Source of the DNA: Clostridia bacterium
Lineage (GTDB): Bacteria > Bacillota > Clostridia > Christensenellales > CAG-138
DNA: 34,239 nt
Assembly (NCBI GenBank): GCA_030527165.1
Contig: JAUNBH010000007.1
Span: 8,976 to 43,214, forward strand
Reading direction: 5' to 3'
Part shown: piece after piece, positions 14,951 through 24,113 of the stretch
Layout: every line of letters starts with the position of its first letter
How positions within the stretch are numbered: position 1 is the stretch's first letter
Made by a program: the position numbers and the translations under genes
The notes under the pieces: model-generated
What the model was told of the DNA's origin: nothing
The model's input: the letters and a program-made list of their open reading frames with translations, nothing else
The model's database searches: none

Positions 14951-15265
14951 ATGGCAAGCCAGAAGATCAGGATCAAGCTGAAGGCGTACGAGCACAATCT
15001 TATCGACCAGAGCGCCGAGAAGATAGTCGAGACCGCCAAGAGGACGGGGGCAAGGGTGTCGGGGCCGATACCGCTTCCCACGGAGAAAGAGATAGTTACG
15101 ATACTTCGCAGCCCGTTCAAGCACAAGGATTCGAGAGAACAGTTTGAGATGCGCACGCACAAGCGGCTGATAGACATACTCCAGCCCTCGGCAAAGACTG
15201 TGGACGCGCTCATGAAGCTCGACCTCCCCGCAGGCGTTGACATCGAACTGAAGCTGCTTAAATAG
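14951..15265 (+). CDS. rpsJ: 30S ribosomal protein S10
   Basis: The 104-residue protein of the 30S head also acts in NusB/NusE antitermination. [15 protein letters not shown] at the N-terminus and the loop [13 protein letters not shown] (about 31-43) are diagnostic, and length is standard. AAGGAGG lies 7 nt before the ATG. It is the first gene of a 27-gene same-strand cluster, preceded by a leader of about 200 nt, and rplC follows after 10 bp. Confidence 0.98.
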   Translation: MASQKIRIKLKAYEHNLIDQSAEKIVETAKRTGARVSGPIPLPTEKEIVTILRSPFKHKDSREQFEMRTHKRLIDILQPSAKTVDALMKLDLPAGVDIELKLLK

Positions 15266-15275
15266 GAGGAAGGAC

Positions 15276-15902
15276 ATGAAGAAGGCAATATTGGGTAAGA
15301 AATTGGGCATGTCCCAGATGTTCGCCGCGGACGGCACTATGCTCCCCGTAACGGTCATACAGGCGGGCCCGTGCCCCGTCATTCAGAAGAAGACGGTTGA
15401 GCACGACGGTTACGAGGCGGTACAGGTGGGCTTTGCGCCCATAAGGGAAAAGCTGACGACGAAGCCGGTACTGGGTCACTATAAGAAGGCCAATCTCGCT
15501 CCGCACCGCTATGCGCGCGAGCTGAAGCTGGACGACGCGGCGGCGATGGAAGTCGGACAAGTCATAACCGCGGCGATGTTCGAGGTTGGCGACAAGGTCG
15601 ATGTAAGCGCCAAGAGCAAGGGTAAGGGCTTCCAGGGCGTCATCAAGCGCCACAACCAGGCGAGGGGCGGCATGACGCACGGCTCGCGCTACCACCGCAG
15701 AGTCGGTTCAATGGGCGCCTGCTCCTACCCGGGAGAGGTGTTCAAGCACAAGAACCTGCCGGGACACATGGGCAGCGTCAATGTTACGGTGCAGAATCTC
15801 GAGGTAGTCAGGGTTGACGCGGAGCGCAATCTGCTCGTGGTCAAGGGTGCTATACCGGGAGCCAAGGGCACTCTCTGCACGGTAAAGAGCACCGTAAAGT
15901 AA
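15276..15902 (+). CDS. rplC: 50S ribosomal protein L3
   Basis: A 208-residue early-assembly protein near the peptidyl-transferase centre. [12 protein letters not shown] at the N-terminus, and [18 protein letters not shown] with [14 protein letters not shown] (about 110-150), are the conserved core and the extended central loop. AGGAAGGAC lies just before the ATG. It is 10 bp after rpsJ and 13 bp before rplD. Nothing is unusual. Confidence 0.98.
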   Translation: MKKAILGKKLGMSQMFAADGTMLPVTVIQAGPCPVIQKKTVEHDGYEAVQVGFAPIREKLTTKPVLGHYKKANLAPHRYARELKLDDAAAMEVGQVITAAMFEVGDKVDVSAKSKGKGFQGVIKRHNQARGGMTHGSRYHRRVGSMGACSYPGEVFKHKNLPGHMGSVNVTVQNLEVVRVDAERNLLVVKGAIPGAKGTLCTVKSTVK

Positions 15903-15915
15903 GGAGGAAGCAACA

Positions 15916-16539
15916 ATGCTGAAGGTCGAACTTAAGAACACCGCCGGTCAGGTGATAGGCGAGGTGGAGCTCAACGAGAGCATATTTGGCATAGAGCCCA
16001 ACATGAGCGCGGTGCACAGCTATGTTAAGGCGTACCTGGCAAACCAGCGCCAGGGCACGCAGAGCGCGCTGACCAGGGCGCAGGTGCGCGGCGGCGGCAT
16101 CAAGCCGTGGAGGCAGAAGGGCACAGGTAATGCGCGTCACGGTTCGACGCGTTCCCCGCAGTGGAGGCATGGCGGCGTGGTATTCGCTCCCAAGCCCCGG
16201 GATTACCGCATGAGCGTCAACAAGAAGGTCAAGCGCCTGGCGCTCAAGAGCGTGCTCTCCGACAAGGCTGCCAACGGCGAGATAATCGTATTGGACGGCA
16301 TTGAGCTGGAGGCGGCGAAGACGCGGGAGATGGTCGCCATACTGAGGAATCTGGGCACGGCGAACGCGCTCATCGTGCTCCCCGAGAAGGACGAGTCGGT
16401 GAAGCGCGCGGCCGCGAACATTCAGAAGGTCAACACCACGCTGGTCGGCACGCTTAATCCCTATGAGATTCTCAAGCACACGACGCTGATCCTCACGAAG
16501 GCGGCGCTCGAAAAGGTCGAGGAGGTATACGAAGGATGA
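15916..16539 (+). CDS. rplD: 50S ribosomal protein L4
   Basis: A 207-residue 23S rRNA-binding protein whose extended loop lines the exit tunnel. The loop signature RGGGIKPWRQKGTGNARHG (about 57-75) is intact. In enterobacteria L4 also represses its own operon through the S10 leader, so it is the first candidate regulator of the leader at 14750. GGAGG precedes the ATG. Its stop overlaps the rplW start by 4 bp (ATGA), which implies translational coupling. Confidence 0.98.
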   Translation: MLKVELKNTAGQVIGEVELNESIFGIEPNMSAVHSYVKAYLANQRQGTQSALTRAQVRGGGIKPWRQKGTGNARHGSTRSPQWRHGGVVFAPKPRDYRMSVNKKVKRLALKSVLSDKAANGEIIVLDGIELEAAKTREMVAILRNLGTANALIVLPEKDESVKRAAANIQKVNTTLVGTLNPYEILKHTTLILTKAALEKVEEVYEG

Positions 16540-16829
16540 ACGCGTACGACATCATAATTAAGCCCGTATTGACCGAGAAGTCATTCGACGGCATTCCCGA
16601 CAGATGTTATACATTTATAGTCGCGAAGAAGGCTACCAAGACGCAGGTCAAGGAAGCGGTCGAGCAGATATTCGGCGTAGACGTGGCAAAGGTCAACATA
16701 GTCAACACGCTCGGCAAGATAAAGAGGATGGGCGCGCATCAGGGTCGCCGTCCCAGTCTCAAGAAGGCATATGTCACGCTGAAGGAAGACTCCAAGGGTA
16801 TCGAGTTCTTCGACAGCATGGGACAGTAA
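16536..16829 (+). CDS. rplW: 50S ribosomal protein L23
   Basis: A 97-residue protein at the exit-tunnel mouth, the docking site for trigger factor and SRP. The N-terminal [12 protein letters not shown] and the core [20 protein letters not shown] (about 27-46) are typical. It overlaps rplD by 4 bp and lies 11 bp before rplB. Length is standard. Confidence 0.97.
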   Translation: MNAYDIIIKPVLTEKSFDGIPDRCYTFIVAKKATKTQVKEAVEQIFGVDVAKVNIVNTLGKIKRMGAHQGRRPSLKKAYVTLKEDSKGIEFFDSMGQ

Positions 16830-16840
16830 GGAGGACGACA

Positions 16841-17674
16841 ATGGCTATTAGGAAGATAAAGCCCACAACTCCGGGCCAGCGCTTCATGACGGTCTCGCAG
16901 CACGACGAGATAACCTGCACGACGCCCGAGAGGTCGTTGCTGGAGGATTTGAGGAAGAAGGGCGGGCGCAACAACTCCGGCCGCATAACGGTCAGGCACC
17001 GCGGCGGCGGAGCGAGGCGCAAGTACCGCGTAATAGACTTCAAGCGCAACAAGGACGGCATCCCCGCGAAGGTTGCGACGATTGAGTACGATCCGAACCG
17101 TTCCGCGAACATCGCCCTGCTGCACTACGCAGACGGCGAGAAGCGCTACATTATCGCACCGCTCGGCCTCAAGGTCGGAGACCAGGTGATAAGCGGCGAG
17201 GGCGCCGACATCAAGGTCGGCAACGCGCTCGAGATAAAGCACATACCCGTGGGCAGCATGATCCACTGCATAGAGCTCAAGCCCGGCAAGGGCGCGCAGC
17301 TCGTGAGGAGCGCCGGCAACGCCGCGCAGCTCATGGCGAAAGAGGGCAAGTACGCCCAGGTCAGGCTCCCCAGCGGCGAGGTCCGCTACATACCCATGAA
17401 CGCCAAGGCGACGATAGGGCAGGTCGGCAACGCGGACCACGAGCTGGTCATGTACGGCAAGGCGGGCAGAGTGCGCCACATGGGCTTCCGCCCGACGGTG
17501 CGCGGCTCCGTAATGAACCCGGTGGATCACCCGCACGGCGGCGGCGAGGGCAAGAGCCCGATAGGACGCCCCGGCCCGGTGACGCCGTGGGGCAAGCCCG
17601 CGCTCGGCCACAAGACGAGAAAGACCAAGAATGTCAACGATAAGTTCATCGTGCGCCGCAGGGACGGCAAGTGA
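16841..17674 (+). CDS. rplB: 50S ribosomal protein L2
   Basis: A 277-residue core protein needed for subunit joining and peptidyl-transferase activity. The conserved KPTTPGQRF near the start and the C-terminal [15 protein letters not shown] with its essential histidine (in NPVDHPHGG) are intact. AAGGAGG lies about 8 nt before the ATG at 16841, which also gives the family start MAIRKIKP. A hand count of Ile codons gives ATA 11, ATC 6 and ATT 3, so even this highly expressed gene favours ATA. Confidence 0.98.
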   Translation: MAIRKIKPTTPGQRFMTVSQHDEITCTTPERSLLEDLRKKGGRNNSGRITVRHRGGGARRKYRVIDFKRNKDGIPAKVATIEYDPNRSANIALLHYADGEKRYIIAPLGLKVGDQVISGEGADIKVGNALEIKHIPVGSMIHCIELKPGKGAQLVRSAGNAAQLMAKEGKYAQVRLPSGEVRYIPMNAKATIGQVGNADHELVMYGKAGRVRHMGFRPTVRGSVMNPVDHPHGGGEGKSPIGRPGPVTPWGKPALGHKTRKTKNVNDKFIVRRRDGK

Positions 17675-17697
17675 TTGACGAAAGGAGATTTGTCTAA

Positions 17698-17979
17698 ATG
17701 AGTAGGTCAGTAAAAAAGGGCCCGTTTGTGGAAGAGCGCCTGATGAAGCGCATTGAAGCGATGAACGCGGGCGGCAAAAAGACGGTCGTTAAGACCTGGT
17801 CGCGTGCTTCAACCATCTTCCCGGATTTCGTTGGTCACACAATCGCCGTTCACGACGGCAGAAAGCACGTTCCCGTATACATCACAGAGGAAATGGTCGG
17901 GCACAAGCTCGGAGAGTTCGCACCGACGCGCACTTTCCGCGGCCACAGGGGCTCTGAGAAGTCCTCTGGCGGCAGATAA
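17698..17979 (+). CDS. rpsS: 30S ribosomal protein S19
   Basis: A 93-residue 30S head protein that complexes with S13 and contacts the A-site tRNA region. [15 protein letters not shown] at the N-terminus and [19 protein letters not shown] (about 42-60) with [12 protein letters not shown] are diagnostic. AAAGGAG lies before the ATG. It sits in standard S10 order, 23 bp after rplB. Confidence 0.98.
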   Translation: MSRSVKKGPFVEERLMKRIEAMNAGGKKTVVKTWSRASTIFPDFVGHTIAVHDGRKHVPVYITEEMVGHKLGEFAPTRTFRGHRGSEKSSGGR

Positions 17980-17991
17980 GGAGGAATCAGC

Positions 17992-18390
17992 ATGGCAACC
18001 AGAATGAAGGAGAAGGCGGCGTACCGCCGGGAGAATGCGGACAGAAGGCCACGCGCCATAGCCCGGTACGTGAGGATATCCTCCCGCAAGGTCAAGATAG
18101 TGATTGACCTCATAAGGGGCAAGAGCTGCAAGGAGGCGGAAGCGATACTGCAGTTTACGCCCAAGGCCGCGTCGGAGCCCGTGCTCAAGCTGCTGCGCTC
18201 CGCAGAAGCGAATGCGGAGAACAATCTCAACATGAATCCCGACGAGCTGTACGTAGCCGAGGTGTACGCCAATCAGGGCCCGACGCTTCGCAGGTACATG
18301 CCCCGCGCAAGGGGCAGGGCGACGCGGATACGCAAGCGCACCAGCCACATTACACTGATTCTCGACCGCAAGGACGAGGCTAATAACTGA
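17992..18390 (+). CDS. rplV: 50S ribosomal protein L22
   Basis: A 132-residue protein whose beta-hairpin reaches into the exit tunnel. [20 protein letters not shown] (about 23-42) and the C-terminal hairpin [18 protein letters not shown] (about 104-121) are characteristic. An N-terminal stretch of about 20 basic residues makes it slightly longer than the typical 110-115. AAGGAGG precedes the ATG. Confidence 0.97.
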   Translation: MATRMKEKAAYRRENADRRPRAIARYVRISSRKVKIVIDLIRGKSCKEAEAILQFTPKAASEPVLKLLRSAEANAENNLNMNPDELYVAEVYANQGPTLRRYMPRARGRATRIRKRTSHITLILDRKDEANN

Positions 18391-18401
18391 GGAGGGACAC
18401 T

Positions 18402-19040
18402 ATGGGACAGAAAGTTAATCCGAATGGCTTCCGAGTAGGCGTTATCAAGGATTGGAACACCCGTTGGTATGCCTCCAAGAAGGACTTCGCAGACTACCTC
18501 GTTGAGGATAGGATCATAAGGGACTACCTCAAGAAGACGTACTACGCTTCCGGCGTGGCGGCGATAACCATCGAGCGCACAGTGGGCAAGATAATCGTCA
18601 GCATCCACACCGCGCGCCCCGGCATGCTGATAGGCAAGGGCGGCGTAGGCATTGAGGAGATCAAGAAGGGCGTTTCGGAGCTCACGGGCAAGCCCGTCAG
18701 CGTCAACATAATCGAGGTCAAGAACGCCGACGCCAACGCGCAGCTCGCCGCAGAGAGCATCGCGGCGCAGATAGAGAAGCGCATATCTCACCGCCGCGCC
18801 ATGAAGCAGCAGCTCACGCGCGCCATGAAGGCGGGCGCAAAGGGCATAAAGGTAATGTGCTCCGGGCGCCTGGGCGGCAGGGAGATCGCCGGCAACGAAG
18901 GTTATCACGAGGGTTCGATACCGCTGCAGACGATGCGCGCCAACATCGAGTACGGCTTTGCCGAGGCGCACACGACTTACGGCCGGATCGGCGTAAAGGT
19001 TTGGATCTACAAGGGCGAAGTCCTTGGCGGTCGCAGGTAA
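18402..19040 (+). CDS. rpsC: 30S ribosomal protein S3
   Basis: A 212-residue KH-domain protein at the mRNA entry tunnel. [21 protein letters not shown] at the start, the KH type II loop [16 protein letters not shown] (about 74-89) and the C-terminal [10 protein letters not shown] are all present. It is a little shorter than the common 215-230 because the variable C-terminal tail is short. GAGGAGGG precedes the ATG. Confidence 0.98.
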   Translation: MGQKVNPNGFRVGVIKDWNTRWYASKKDFADYLVEDRIIRDYLKKTYYASGVAAITIERTVGKIIVSIHTARPGMLIGKGGVGIEEIKKGVSELTGKPVSVNIIEVKNADANAQLAAESIAAQIEKRISHRRAMKQQLTRAMKAGAKGIKVMCSGRLGGREIAGNEGYHEGSIPLQTMRANIEYGFAEAHTTYGRIGVKVWIYKGEVLGGRR

Positions 19041-19055
19041 AGGAGGACTAACACC

Positions 19056-19493
19056 ATGTTGATGCCAAAGAGAGTTAAGCGCAGGAGAGTTCACCGTGGC
19101 CGCATGAAGGGCACGGCGCACAGGGGCAACAGCATCACTTACGGCGATATCGGCCTCGTGGCGCTGGAGCCGGCGTGGGTGACGAGCAATCAGATAGAGG
19201 CCGCCCGTATCGCTATGACGCGTTACATCAAGCGCGGCGGACAGGTCTGGATAAAGATATTCCCGGATAAGCCCGTTACCGAGAAGCCCGCGGAGACGCG
19301 AATGGGCTCGGGCAAGGGATCTCCCGAGTACTGGGTGGCGGTAGTAAAGCCGGGCCGCGTGATGTTTGAGATAGGCGGCGTCGATGAAGCGGTAGGCCGC
19401 GAGGCGATGAGGCTGGCTATGCACAAGCTCCCCCTCAAGTGCAAGGTAATCACGAGGGAAACCGAAAAGGGTGGTGAAAACGATGAAGGCTGA
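19056..19493 (+). CDS. rplP: 50S ribosomal protein L16
   Basis: A 145-residue protein that helps organise the A-site tRNA binding region. [15 protein letters not shown] at the N-terminus and [20 protein letters not shown] (about 66-85) with [15 protein letters not shown] are diagnostic. AAGGAGG precedes the ATG. Its last 11 bp overlap rpmC in another frame, implying coupling. Confidence 0.98.
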   Translation: MLMPKRVKRRRVHRGRMKGTAHRGNSITYGDIGLVALEPAWVTSNQIEAARIAMTRYIKRGGQVWIKIFPDKPVTEKPAETRMGSGKGSPEYWVAVVKPGRVMFEIGGVDEAVGREAMRLAMHKLPLKCKVITRETEKGGENDEG

Positions 19494-19686
19494 AGAGATT
19501 AAGAAGCTGAGAGAGATGTCCGCGGAGGACCTCGCGAAGAAGGAACAGGAGCTCAAGGAAGAGCTGTTCAACCTTCGTTTCCAGCAGGCGACCGGCCAGC
19601 TGAGGAACCCGCTGCGCATTAGGGAATGCAAGAGGGATATCGCCCGGGTCAAGACCATCGCATGCGAGCGCAGGCTCAACGCTTAG
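19483..19686 (+). CDS. rpmC: 50S ribosomal protein L29
   Basis: A 67-residue two-helix protein near the tunnel exit that helps bind SRP and trigger factor. [17 protein letters not shown] and [17 protein letters not shown] are typical. The ATG at 19483 is preferred over the in-frame GTG codons at 19471 and 19474, because AAGGGTGG lies at proper distance and it yields the family start. It overlaps rplP by 11 bp. Confidence 0.96.
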   Translation: MKAEEIKKLREMSAEDLAKKEQELKEELFNLRFQQATGQLRNPLRIRECKRDIARVKTIACERRLNA

Positions 19687-19705
19687 CAGAAGGAGGATAT
19701 AAGAA

Positions 19706-19960
19706 ATGGATAGAGGTCATCGCAAGACGCGCAGCGGCGTTGTAGTCAGCGATAAGATGGATAAGACGGTAGTAGTTGCCATCAAGACAAAGGTAAGGCA
19801 TCCTCTCTACGGCAAGATGGTCAACCGCACGCACAGGTTCAAGGCACACGACGAGAACAACGAGTGCGGAATAGGCGACACTGTCCGTATCATGGAGACC
19901 CGCCCCCTTTCCAAGGATAAGCGTTGGCGCGTCGTAGAGATACTCGAGAGAGCCAAGTAA
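19706..19960 (+). CDS. rpsQ: 30S ribosomal protein S17
   Basis: An 84-residue primary 16S rRNA-binding OB-fold protein. [21 protein letters not shown] (about 6-26), the loop [17 protein letters not shown] and the ending [15 protein letters not shown] are characteristic. AGAAGGAGG precedes the ATG. Standard length and position. Confidence 0.97.
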   Translation: MDRGHRKTRSGVVVSDKMDKTVVVAIKTKVRHPLYGKMVNRTHRFKAHDENNECGIGDTVRIMETRPLSKDKRWRVVEILERAK

Positions 19961-19978
19961 GCCAAAGGAGGAACGACA

Positions 19979-20347
19979 ATGATACAGCCTCAGACCAGGT
20001 TGAAGGTTGCGGACAACAGCGGCGCGAAGGAGATAATGTGCATCCGCGTGCTGGGTGGTTCGCGTATGAAGAGCGCAAACGTCGGCGACGTTATAGTCGC
20101 GGCAGTCAAATCTGCCTCCCCCGACGGCGCGGTGAAGAAGAAGGACGTTGTCAAGGCGGTCGTCGTGCGCACGGTATCCGGCGTACATCGTCCGGACGGG
20201 AGCTTTATAAGGTTCGACGACAACGCAGCAGTAATAATCAACGATCAGAAGCAGCCGCGCGGCACGCGTATATTCGGGCCGGTGGCAAGGGAGCTCCGTG
20301 AGAAGGATTACATCAAGATAGTATCCCTCGCTCCCGAAGTGCTCTAA
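19979..20347 (+). CDS. rplN: 50S ribosomal protein L14
   Basis: A 122-residue protein at the subunit interface; its surface contacts 16S rRNA and is the binding site for the silencing factor Rsf[19 protein letters not shown] at the N-terminus, [16 protein letters not shown] (about 78-93) and [14 protein letters not shown] are diagnostic. AAAGGAGG precedes the ATG. In most Firmicutes this is the first gene of the spc segment; here there is no gap from the S10 segment. Confidence 0.98.
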   Translation: MIQPQTRLKVADNSGAKEIMCIRVLGGSRMKSANVGDVIVAAVKSASPDGAVKKKDVVKAVVVRTVSGVHRPDGSFIRFDDNAAVIINDQKQPRGTRIFGPVARELREKDYIKIVSLAPEVL

Positions 20348-20358
20348 GGAGGGTAAGC

Positions 20359-20697
20359 ATGAACAATCTGAAAGTTAAGACCGGCGATACGGTCATGGTC
20401 ATTGCCGGCGACAAGGACGACGTCGGCAAGAAGGGCAAGATAATGTCCGTCGATCGCGACAGCATGCGCGTACTGGTTCAGGGAAGGAACATGGTTACCC
20501 GTCACACCCGTCCACGCAGGCAGGGCGATGCGGGCGGGCGCATTGAGAAGGAGAGCAGCATTCATGTTTCAAACGTGATGCTGGTATGTCCCAAGTGCAA
20601 CAAGCCCACGAGGGTCGGCTACACGTTCGTCGAAGGCAAGAACGGCAAAGCCAAGAAGGTCCGCACGTGCAAGAAGTGCGACAAGGCCATAGACTGA
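20359..20697 (+). CDS. rplX: 50S ribosomal protein L24
   Basis: A 112-residue assembly initiator with an N-terminal KOW motif (VKTGDTVMVIAGDKDDVGKKG, about 6-26 in two parts). The C-terminal part contains VCPKC (Cys77, Cys80) and CKKC (Cys104, Cys107), a four-cysteine zinc-ribbon-like pattern common in clostridial L24. AGGAGGG precedes the ATG. Confidence 0.97.
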   Translation: MNNLKVKTGDTVMVIAGDKDDVGKKGKIMSVDRDSMRVLVQGRNMVTRHTRPRRQGDAGGRIEKESSIHVSNVMLVCPKCNKPTRVGYTFVEGKNGKAKKVRTCKKCDKAID

Positions 20698-20715
20698 GGC
20701 AGGAGGTAATAAAAC

Positions 20716-21330
20716 GTGGCAAAGAAGAATGAAGCTTCCCAGGCTCCCGCGAAGAAGAAGAGTCAGGCTCAGGCTAAGGCTTTCAGCGGCCCCGCCCGCC
20801 TCAGGGTCAAGTACCGCGAGGAAGTAGTACCGGCGCTGATGGAGCAGTTCCACTACGCGAACATAATGCAGGTTCCCAAGCTGGAGAAGATAGTCATCAA
20901 CATGGGCCTGGGCGCCGAGAAGGACAATCCCAAGGGCATGGACAGCGCGCTTGAAGAGCTGTCGATAATCTCCGGTCAGAAGGCGATCATCACCAGGGCG
21001 AAGAAGTCCGTAGCGAACTTTAAGGTTCGCCAGGGCATGAACGTCGGCGCGAAGGTGACGCTGCGCGGCGACAGGATGTATCATTTTGCCGACAAGCTGA
21101 TGAACATCGTGCTGCCCCGCGTGCGCGACTTCCGCGGCGTATCGGCGTCCAGTTTCGACGGGCGCGGCAACTACGCCATGGGCGTCCGCGAACAGCTGAT
21201 ATTCCCGGAGATCAACTATGACGACGTGGATAAGGTTCGCGGCATGGACATCGCGTTCGTGACCACCGCAGAGACAGACGAAGAGGCGAAGGCGCTGCTC
21301 AAGCTGTTGGGCATGCCCTTTGCAGAGTAA
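20716..21330 (+). CDS. rplE: 50S ribosomal protein L5 with N-terminal extension
   Basis: A 204-residue protein that anchors 5S rRNA in the central protuberance. The core ([18 protein letters not shown] from about 29; [33 protein letters not shown]) is standard. The first 25 residues or so are an extra Ala/Lys/Gln-rich segment ([14 protein letters not shown]) missing from the usual protein of about 179 residues. The start is GTG at 20716, with AGGAGG 9 nt upstream; no internal ATG has a comparable ribosome site, so the extension appears to be translated. Its low complexity suggests a disordered tail. Confidence 0.96.
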   Translation: MAKKNEASQAPAKKKSQAQAKAFSGPARLRVKYREEVVPALMEQFHYANIMQVPKLEKIVINMGLGAEKDNPKGMDSALEELSIISGQKAIITRAKKSVANFKVRQGMNVGAKVTLRGDRMYHFADKLMNIVLPRVRDFRGVSASSFDGRGNYAMGVREQLIFPEINYDDVDKVRGMDIAFVTTAETDEEAKALLKLLGMPFAE

Positions 21331-21345
21331 ATAGGGAGGCAAGCT

Positions 21346-21531
21346 ATGGCAAAGACAAGTATGAAGATAAAGCAGCAGCGCCCCGCGAAGTTCAGCACAC
21401 GCGCATACACGCGCTGCCGCATCTGCGGGCGTCCGCACTCCGTACTGAGGAAGTACGGCATATGCCGTATCTGCTTCCGCGAGGAGGCCTACAAGGGCAA
21501 TATCCCCGGGCTGCGCAAGGCAAGCTGGTAA
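21346..21531 (+). CDS. rpsZ: 30S ribosomal protein S14, zinc type
   Basis: A 61-residue S14 of the short zinc-binding form. Two CxxC pairs (Cys24/Cys27 and Cys40/Cys43) form the zinc ribbon, and the C-terminal [10 protein letters not shown] is invariant in the family. A zinc-free paralogue induced by zinc starvation may exist elsewhere. GGGAGG precedes the ATG. Confidence 0.97.
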   Translation: MAKTSMKIKQQRPAKFSTRAYTRCRICGRPHSVLRKYGICRICFREEAYKGNIPGLRKASW

Positions 21532-21547
21532 GCGAAAGGAGACAAAC

Positions 21548-21946
21548 ATGCTGATTACTGATACAATCGCCGATATGCTGACTCGAATCCGCAATGCGCT
21601 CGTCGCAAAGCACGAAACGGTCAACATCCCCGCTTCCACGATAAAGCTTGAGATAGCGCGCATACTCAAGGAAGAGGGCTACATCAACGGCTACAACGTC
21701 GTGGAAAATGGCGTCGAGCGGACGCTTGTGGTTACGCTCAAGTATGGGCCGAACCGCGAGAAGGTGATCACCGGTCTCAAGCGCATAAGCCGCCCGGGAC
21801 TGAGGATCTACGCCCGCAAGGACAATCTGCCCCGCGTGCTCAACGGAATGGGCATAGCCATCATATCCACCTCGCGCGGAATGATGACTGACCGCGAGTG
21901 CAGGAAGCTCGGCATAGGCGGCGAAGTGCTCGCCTACGTCTGGTAA
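21548..21946 (+). CDS. rpsH: 30S ribosomal protein S8
   Basis: A 132-residue primary 16S rRNA-binding protein and, in E. coli, the repressor of the spc operon. [20 protein letters not shown] at the N-terminus, and [20 protein letters not shown] (about 105-124) in the C-terminal rRNA-binding domain, are diagnostic. AAAGGAG precedes the ATG. It is followed by the longest gap in the cluster (69 bp), which contains a hairpin. Confidence 0.98.
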   Translation: MLITDTIADMLTRIRNALVAKHETVNIPASTIKLEIARILKEEGYINGYNVVENGVERTLVVTLKYGPNREKVITGLKRISRPGLRIYARKDNLPRVLNGMGIAIISTSRGMMTDRECRKLGIGGEVLAYVW

Positions 21947-21956
21947 GAGTACGGTA

Positions 21957-21987
21957 TTGCGGCAGGGGCTCATGCCTCTCACCGCAA
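21957..21987 (+). other. Hairpin between rpsH and rplF
   Basis: TTGCGG/CCGCAA (6 bp) and AGGGGC/GCCTCT (6 bp, one G-U) form a two-part stem with a small interior loop (C opposite CA) and a TCAT loop. No T-tract follows. All other gaps between rpsJ and infA are 23 bp or less. It could be an RNA-processing site, a stabilising element or a ribosomal protein target. Confidence 0.6.
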
Positions 21988-22015
21988 ATTGCATACAAAA
22001 CTGGAGGTGTACATA

Positions 22016-22555
22016 ATGTCACGAATCGGAAAACTTCCGATCACTATTCCCGCCGGAGTGACAATCACGGTCGCTGACGATCACACCGTAGTCGTAAAAG
22101 GGCCCAAAGGGGAGCTCAGCGAGAAGATTTCGCCCAAGATGGGATTGAGCATCGACGATGGCGTACTGCACGTCACACGTCCCAACGACGCCAAGGAGAA
22201 CAGGGCGCTGCACGGCCTTTCGCGCTCCCTCATTCACAACATGGTAGTGGGCGTAACCGAGGGCTACCAGAAGACGCTCGAGATAGTCGGCACGGGTTAC
22301 AGGGCGCAGAAGAACGGCAAGACGCTCGTGGTCAACGTAGGCTACTCTCATCCCGTAGAGTTCGTGGAGCCGGATGGCATCGAGTACGAAGTGCCAGCGC
22401 CGAACCGCATCGTGGTAAAGGGCATAAGCAAGCAGCGGGTGGGACAGCTCGCCGCGGATATCCGAGCAACGCGCGAGCCTGAGCCCTACAAGGGCAAGGG
22501 CATAAGGTACAGCAACGAAGTCGTCCGCCGCAAGGAAGGCAAGACAGGTAAGTAG
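22016..22555 (+). CDS. rplF: 50S ribosomal protein L6
   Basis: A 179-residue protein near the GTPase-associated centre, with two similar domains. [14 protein letters not shown] at the start and the C-terminal [27 protein letters not shown] (in two stretches, about 141-167) are conserved. The ATG at 22016 has CTGGAGGTG at proper distance; an earlier in-frame ATG at 21989 overlaps the hairpin region and gives a non-conserved N-terminus. Confidence 0.98.
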   Translation: MSRIGKLPITIPAGVTITVADDHTVVVKGPKGELSEKISPKMGLSIDDGVLHVTRPNDAKENRALHGLSRSLIHNMVVGVTEGYQKTLEIVGTGYRAQKNGKTLVVNVGYSHPVEFVEPDGIEYEVPAPNRIVVKGISKQRVGQLAADIRATREPEPYKGKGIRYSNEVVRRKEGKTGK

Positions 22556-22576
22556 GCCTAAGAGAGGAGTAGGATT

Positions 22577-22945
22577 ATGATTACGAGATTGAACAAGAAC
22601 TCCGTGCGCAAGGCTCGCCATCATCGTATGCGCAGGTACCTCAGCGGTACCGAGGCGAGGCCGAGGCTTAATGTCTACCGCAGCTTGCAGCACATTTATG
22701 CCCAGGTGATCAACGACGTGACCGGCACGACCATCTGCTCGGCGAGCACGCTGGATGCAGAGGTCAAGGCGCAGCTGGAGGGCAAAAACAAGCGGGAAGC
22801 CGCGCGGATAGTCGGCGAAGTAATCGGCCGGCGCGCCAAGGACAAGGGCGTCGAGCAGGTCGTATTCGACCGCGGCGGTTACATCTACACCGGACGCGTA
22901 GCGGCGCTTGCAGACGGCGCGCGTGCAGCCGGGCTGGATTTCTAA
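22577..22945 (+). CDS. rplR: 50S ribosomal protein L18
   Basis: A 122-residue 5S rRNA-binding protein. [21 protein letters not shown] (about 11-31, in parts), [13 protein letters not shown] and the C-terminal [21 protein letters not shown] are diagnostic. GAGAGGAG precedes the ATG. Standard length and order. Confidence 0.98.
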   Translation: MITRLNKNSVRKARHHRMRRYLSGTEARPRLNVYRSLQHIYAQVINDVTGTTICSASTLDAEVKAQLEGKNKREAARIVGEVIGRRAKDKGVEQVVFDRGGYIYTGRVAALADGARAAGLDF

Positions 22946-22957
22946 GGGAGGTATATG

Positions 22958-23461
22958 ATGCAGAGACGTTTCGAGCAGGTTGAACCTGAATTCAAAGATA
23001 GACTGGTTAGCATCAATCGCGTATCCAAGACCGTAAAGGGCGGACGCAACATGAGGTTTTCGGCGCTCGTAGTAGTGGGCGACGAGAAGGGACGCGTCGG
23101 CATAGGCGTAGGCAAGGCGGTCGAGGTTCCCGAGGCAGTCCGCAAGGCTACCGTAGATGCGAAGCGCCACATAGTGACGATACCCATTGTGGGAACTACT
23201 ATCCCTCACGCCGTTGAGGGCAGGTTCTCGAAGGGACATGTGAGAATGCTCCCCGCCCCCGAGGGCACGGGCGTTATCGCCGGCGGCCCCGTCCGCGCAG
23301 TGCTGGAGATGGCGGGCATAAGGGACATACGCACTAAGAGCTACGGCTCGAACAATCCCACAAACTGCGTCAAGGCGACGCTGGACGGGCTCATGCAGCT
23401 GCGCACGGCGGAGCAGATAGCAAGGCTTCGCGGCAAGACCGTCGAAGAGATAATGGGATAA
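22958..23461 (+). CDS. rpsE: 30S ribosomal protein S5
   Basis: A protein of about 167 residues at the mRNA entry site, important for decoding accuracy. The double-stranded RNA-binding-like domain ([21 protein letters not shown], about 24-44, in parts) and [19 protein letters not shown] are conserved. Two adjacent ATG codons (22955 and 22958) are possible; the second gives 6 nt spacing from GGGAGG rather than 3 and is preferred. The protein differs by one Met only. Confidence 0.97.
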   Translation: MQRRFEQVEPEFKDRLVSINRVSKTVKGGRNMRFSALVVVGDEKGRVGIGVGKAVEVPEAVRKATVDAKRHIVTIPIVGTTIPHAVEGRFSKGHVRMLPAPEGTGVIAGGPVRAVLEMAGIRDIRTKSYGSNNPTNCVKATLDGLMQLRTAEQIARLRGKTVEEIMG

Positions 23462-23475
23462 CGGAGGGCAGATAG

Positions 23476-23655
23476 ATGGCAAACCTAAAGATAACGCTCG
23501 TAAAGAGCACCATTGGCGCCCTCAAGGATCAGCAGGCGACCGTTGCGGCGCTGGGACTGCGCAAGCTCAACCAGACTGTGGTCAAGCCCGACAACGCTTG
23601 CACGCGCGGCATGATCTTCAAGGTAAAGCACCTTGTCAAGGTCGAAGAAGAGTAA
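23476..23655 (+). CDS. rpmD: 50S ribosomal protein L30
   Basis: A 59-residue protein read directly from the sequence: [14 protein letters not shown] at the start, then [13 protein letters not shown] (about 34-46) and [15 protein letters not shown] at the end. The LVKSTIG core and VKHLVKV ending are family-typical. GGAGGG precedes the ATG. It sits in the expected place between rpsE and rplO, 14 bp from each. Confidence 0.95.
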   Translation: MANLKITLVKSTIGALKDQQATVAALGLRKLNQTVVKPDNACTRGMIFKVKHLVKVEEE

Positions 23656-23669
23656 TGGGGGGTGCAACG

Positions 23670-24113
23670 ATGAAACTTAACGAACTGCGACCCGTCGAGG
23701 GTTCCACTTTCGAGTCAAAGCGCGTTGGACGCGGCTCCGGCTCCGGCCTCGGCAAGACCTCCGGCAAGGGGCACAAGGGTCAGAAGGCGCGCAGCGGCAG
23801 CAAGAAGAACGGCTTCGAGGGCGGTCAGATGCCGCTCGCACGCCGCATACCCAAGCGCGGCTTCAGCAACGCGAGATTTGCGAAGGTGTACACGGTGATA
23901 AACATCTCGGAGCTTGAGCGCTTCGAGAATGGAACCGAAATTACCGCTGAGCTCCTCAAGGCAATGGGGGTCATCAGCAAAATCGAAAAGGACGGACTCA
24001 AGGTTTTGGGTCGCGGCGAGCTGACAAAGCGTTTGGATGTAAAGGCTGCGAAAGTTTCGGAGACAGCCCGGAAAGCCATTGAGGCCGCGGGCGGAACTGT
24101 TGAGGTGCTGTAA
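23670..24113 (+). CDS. rplO: 50S ribosomal protein L15
   Basis: A 147-residue late-assembly protein. [12 protein letters not shown] at the start, the Gly/Lys-rich [20 protein letters not shown] (about 22-41), and [18 protein letters not shown] are diagnostic. The ATG at 23670 follows GGGGGGTG. Its stop codon overlaps the first base of secY. Confidence 0.98.
   Translation: MKLNELRPVEGSTFESKRVGRGSGSGLGKTSGKGHKGQKARSGSKKNGFEGGQMPLARRIPKRGFSNARFAKVYTVINISELERFENGTEITAELLKAMGVISKIEKDGLKVLGRGELTKRLDVKAAKVSETARKAIEAAGGTVEVL

Noticed and set aside
18273..23482. Long minus-strand reading frames opposite the ribosomal protein genes (up to about 490 codons)
   Set aside because: They are open only because of GC-biased codon positions. 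They show no family motifs, cover several conserved genes in one frame and lack ribosome sites.
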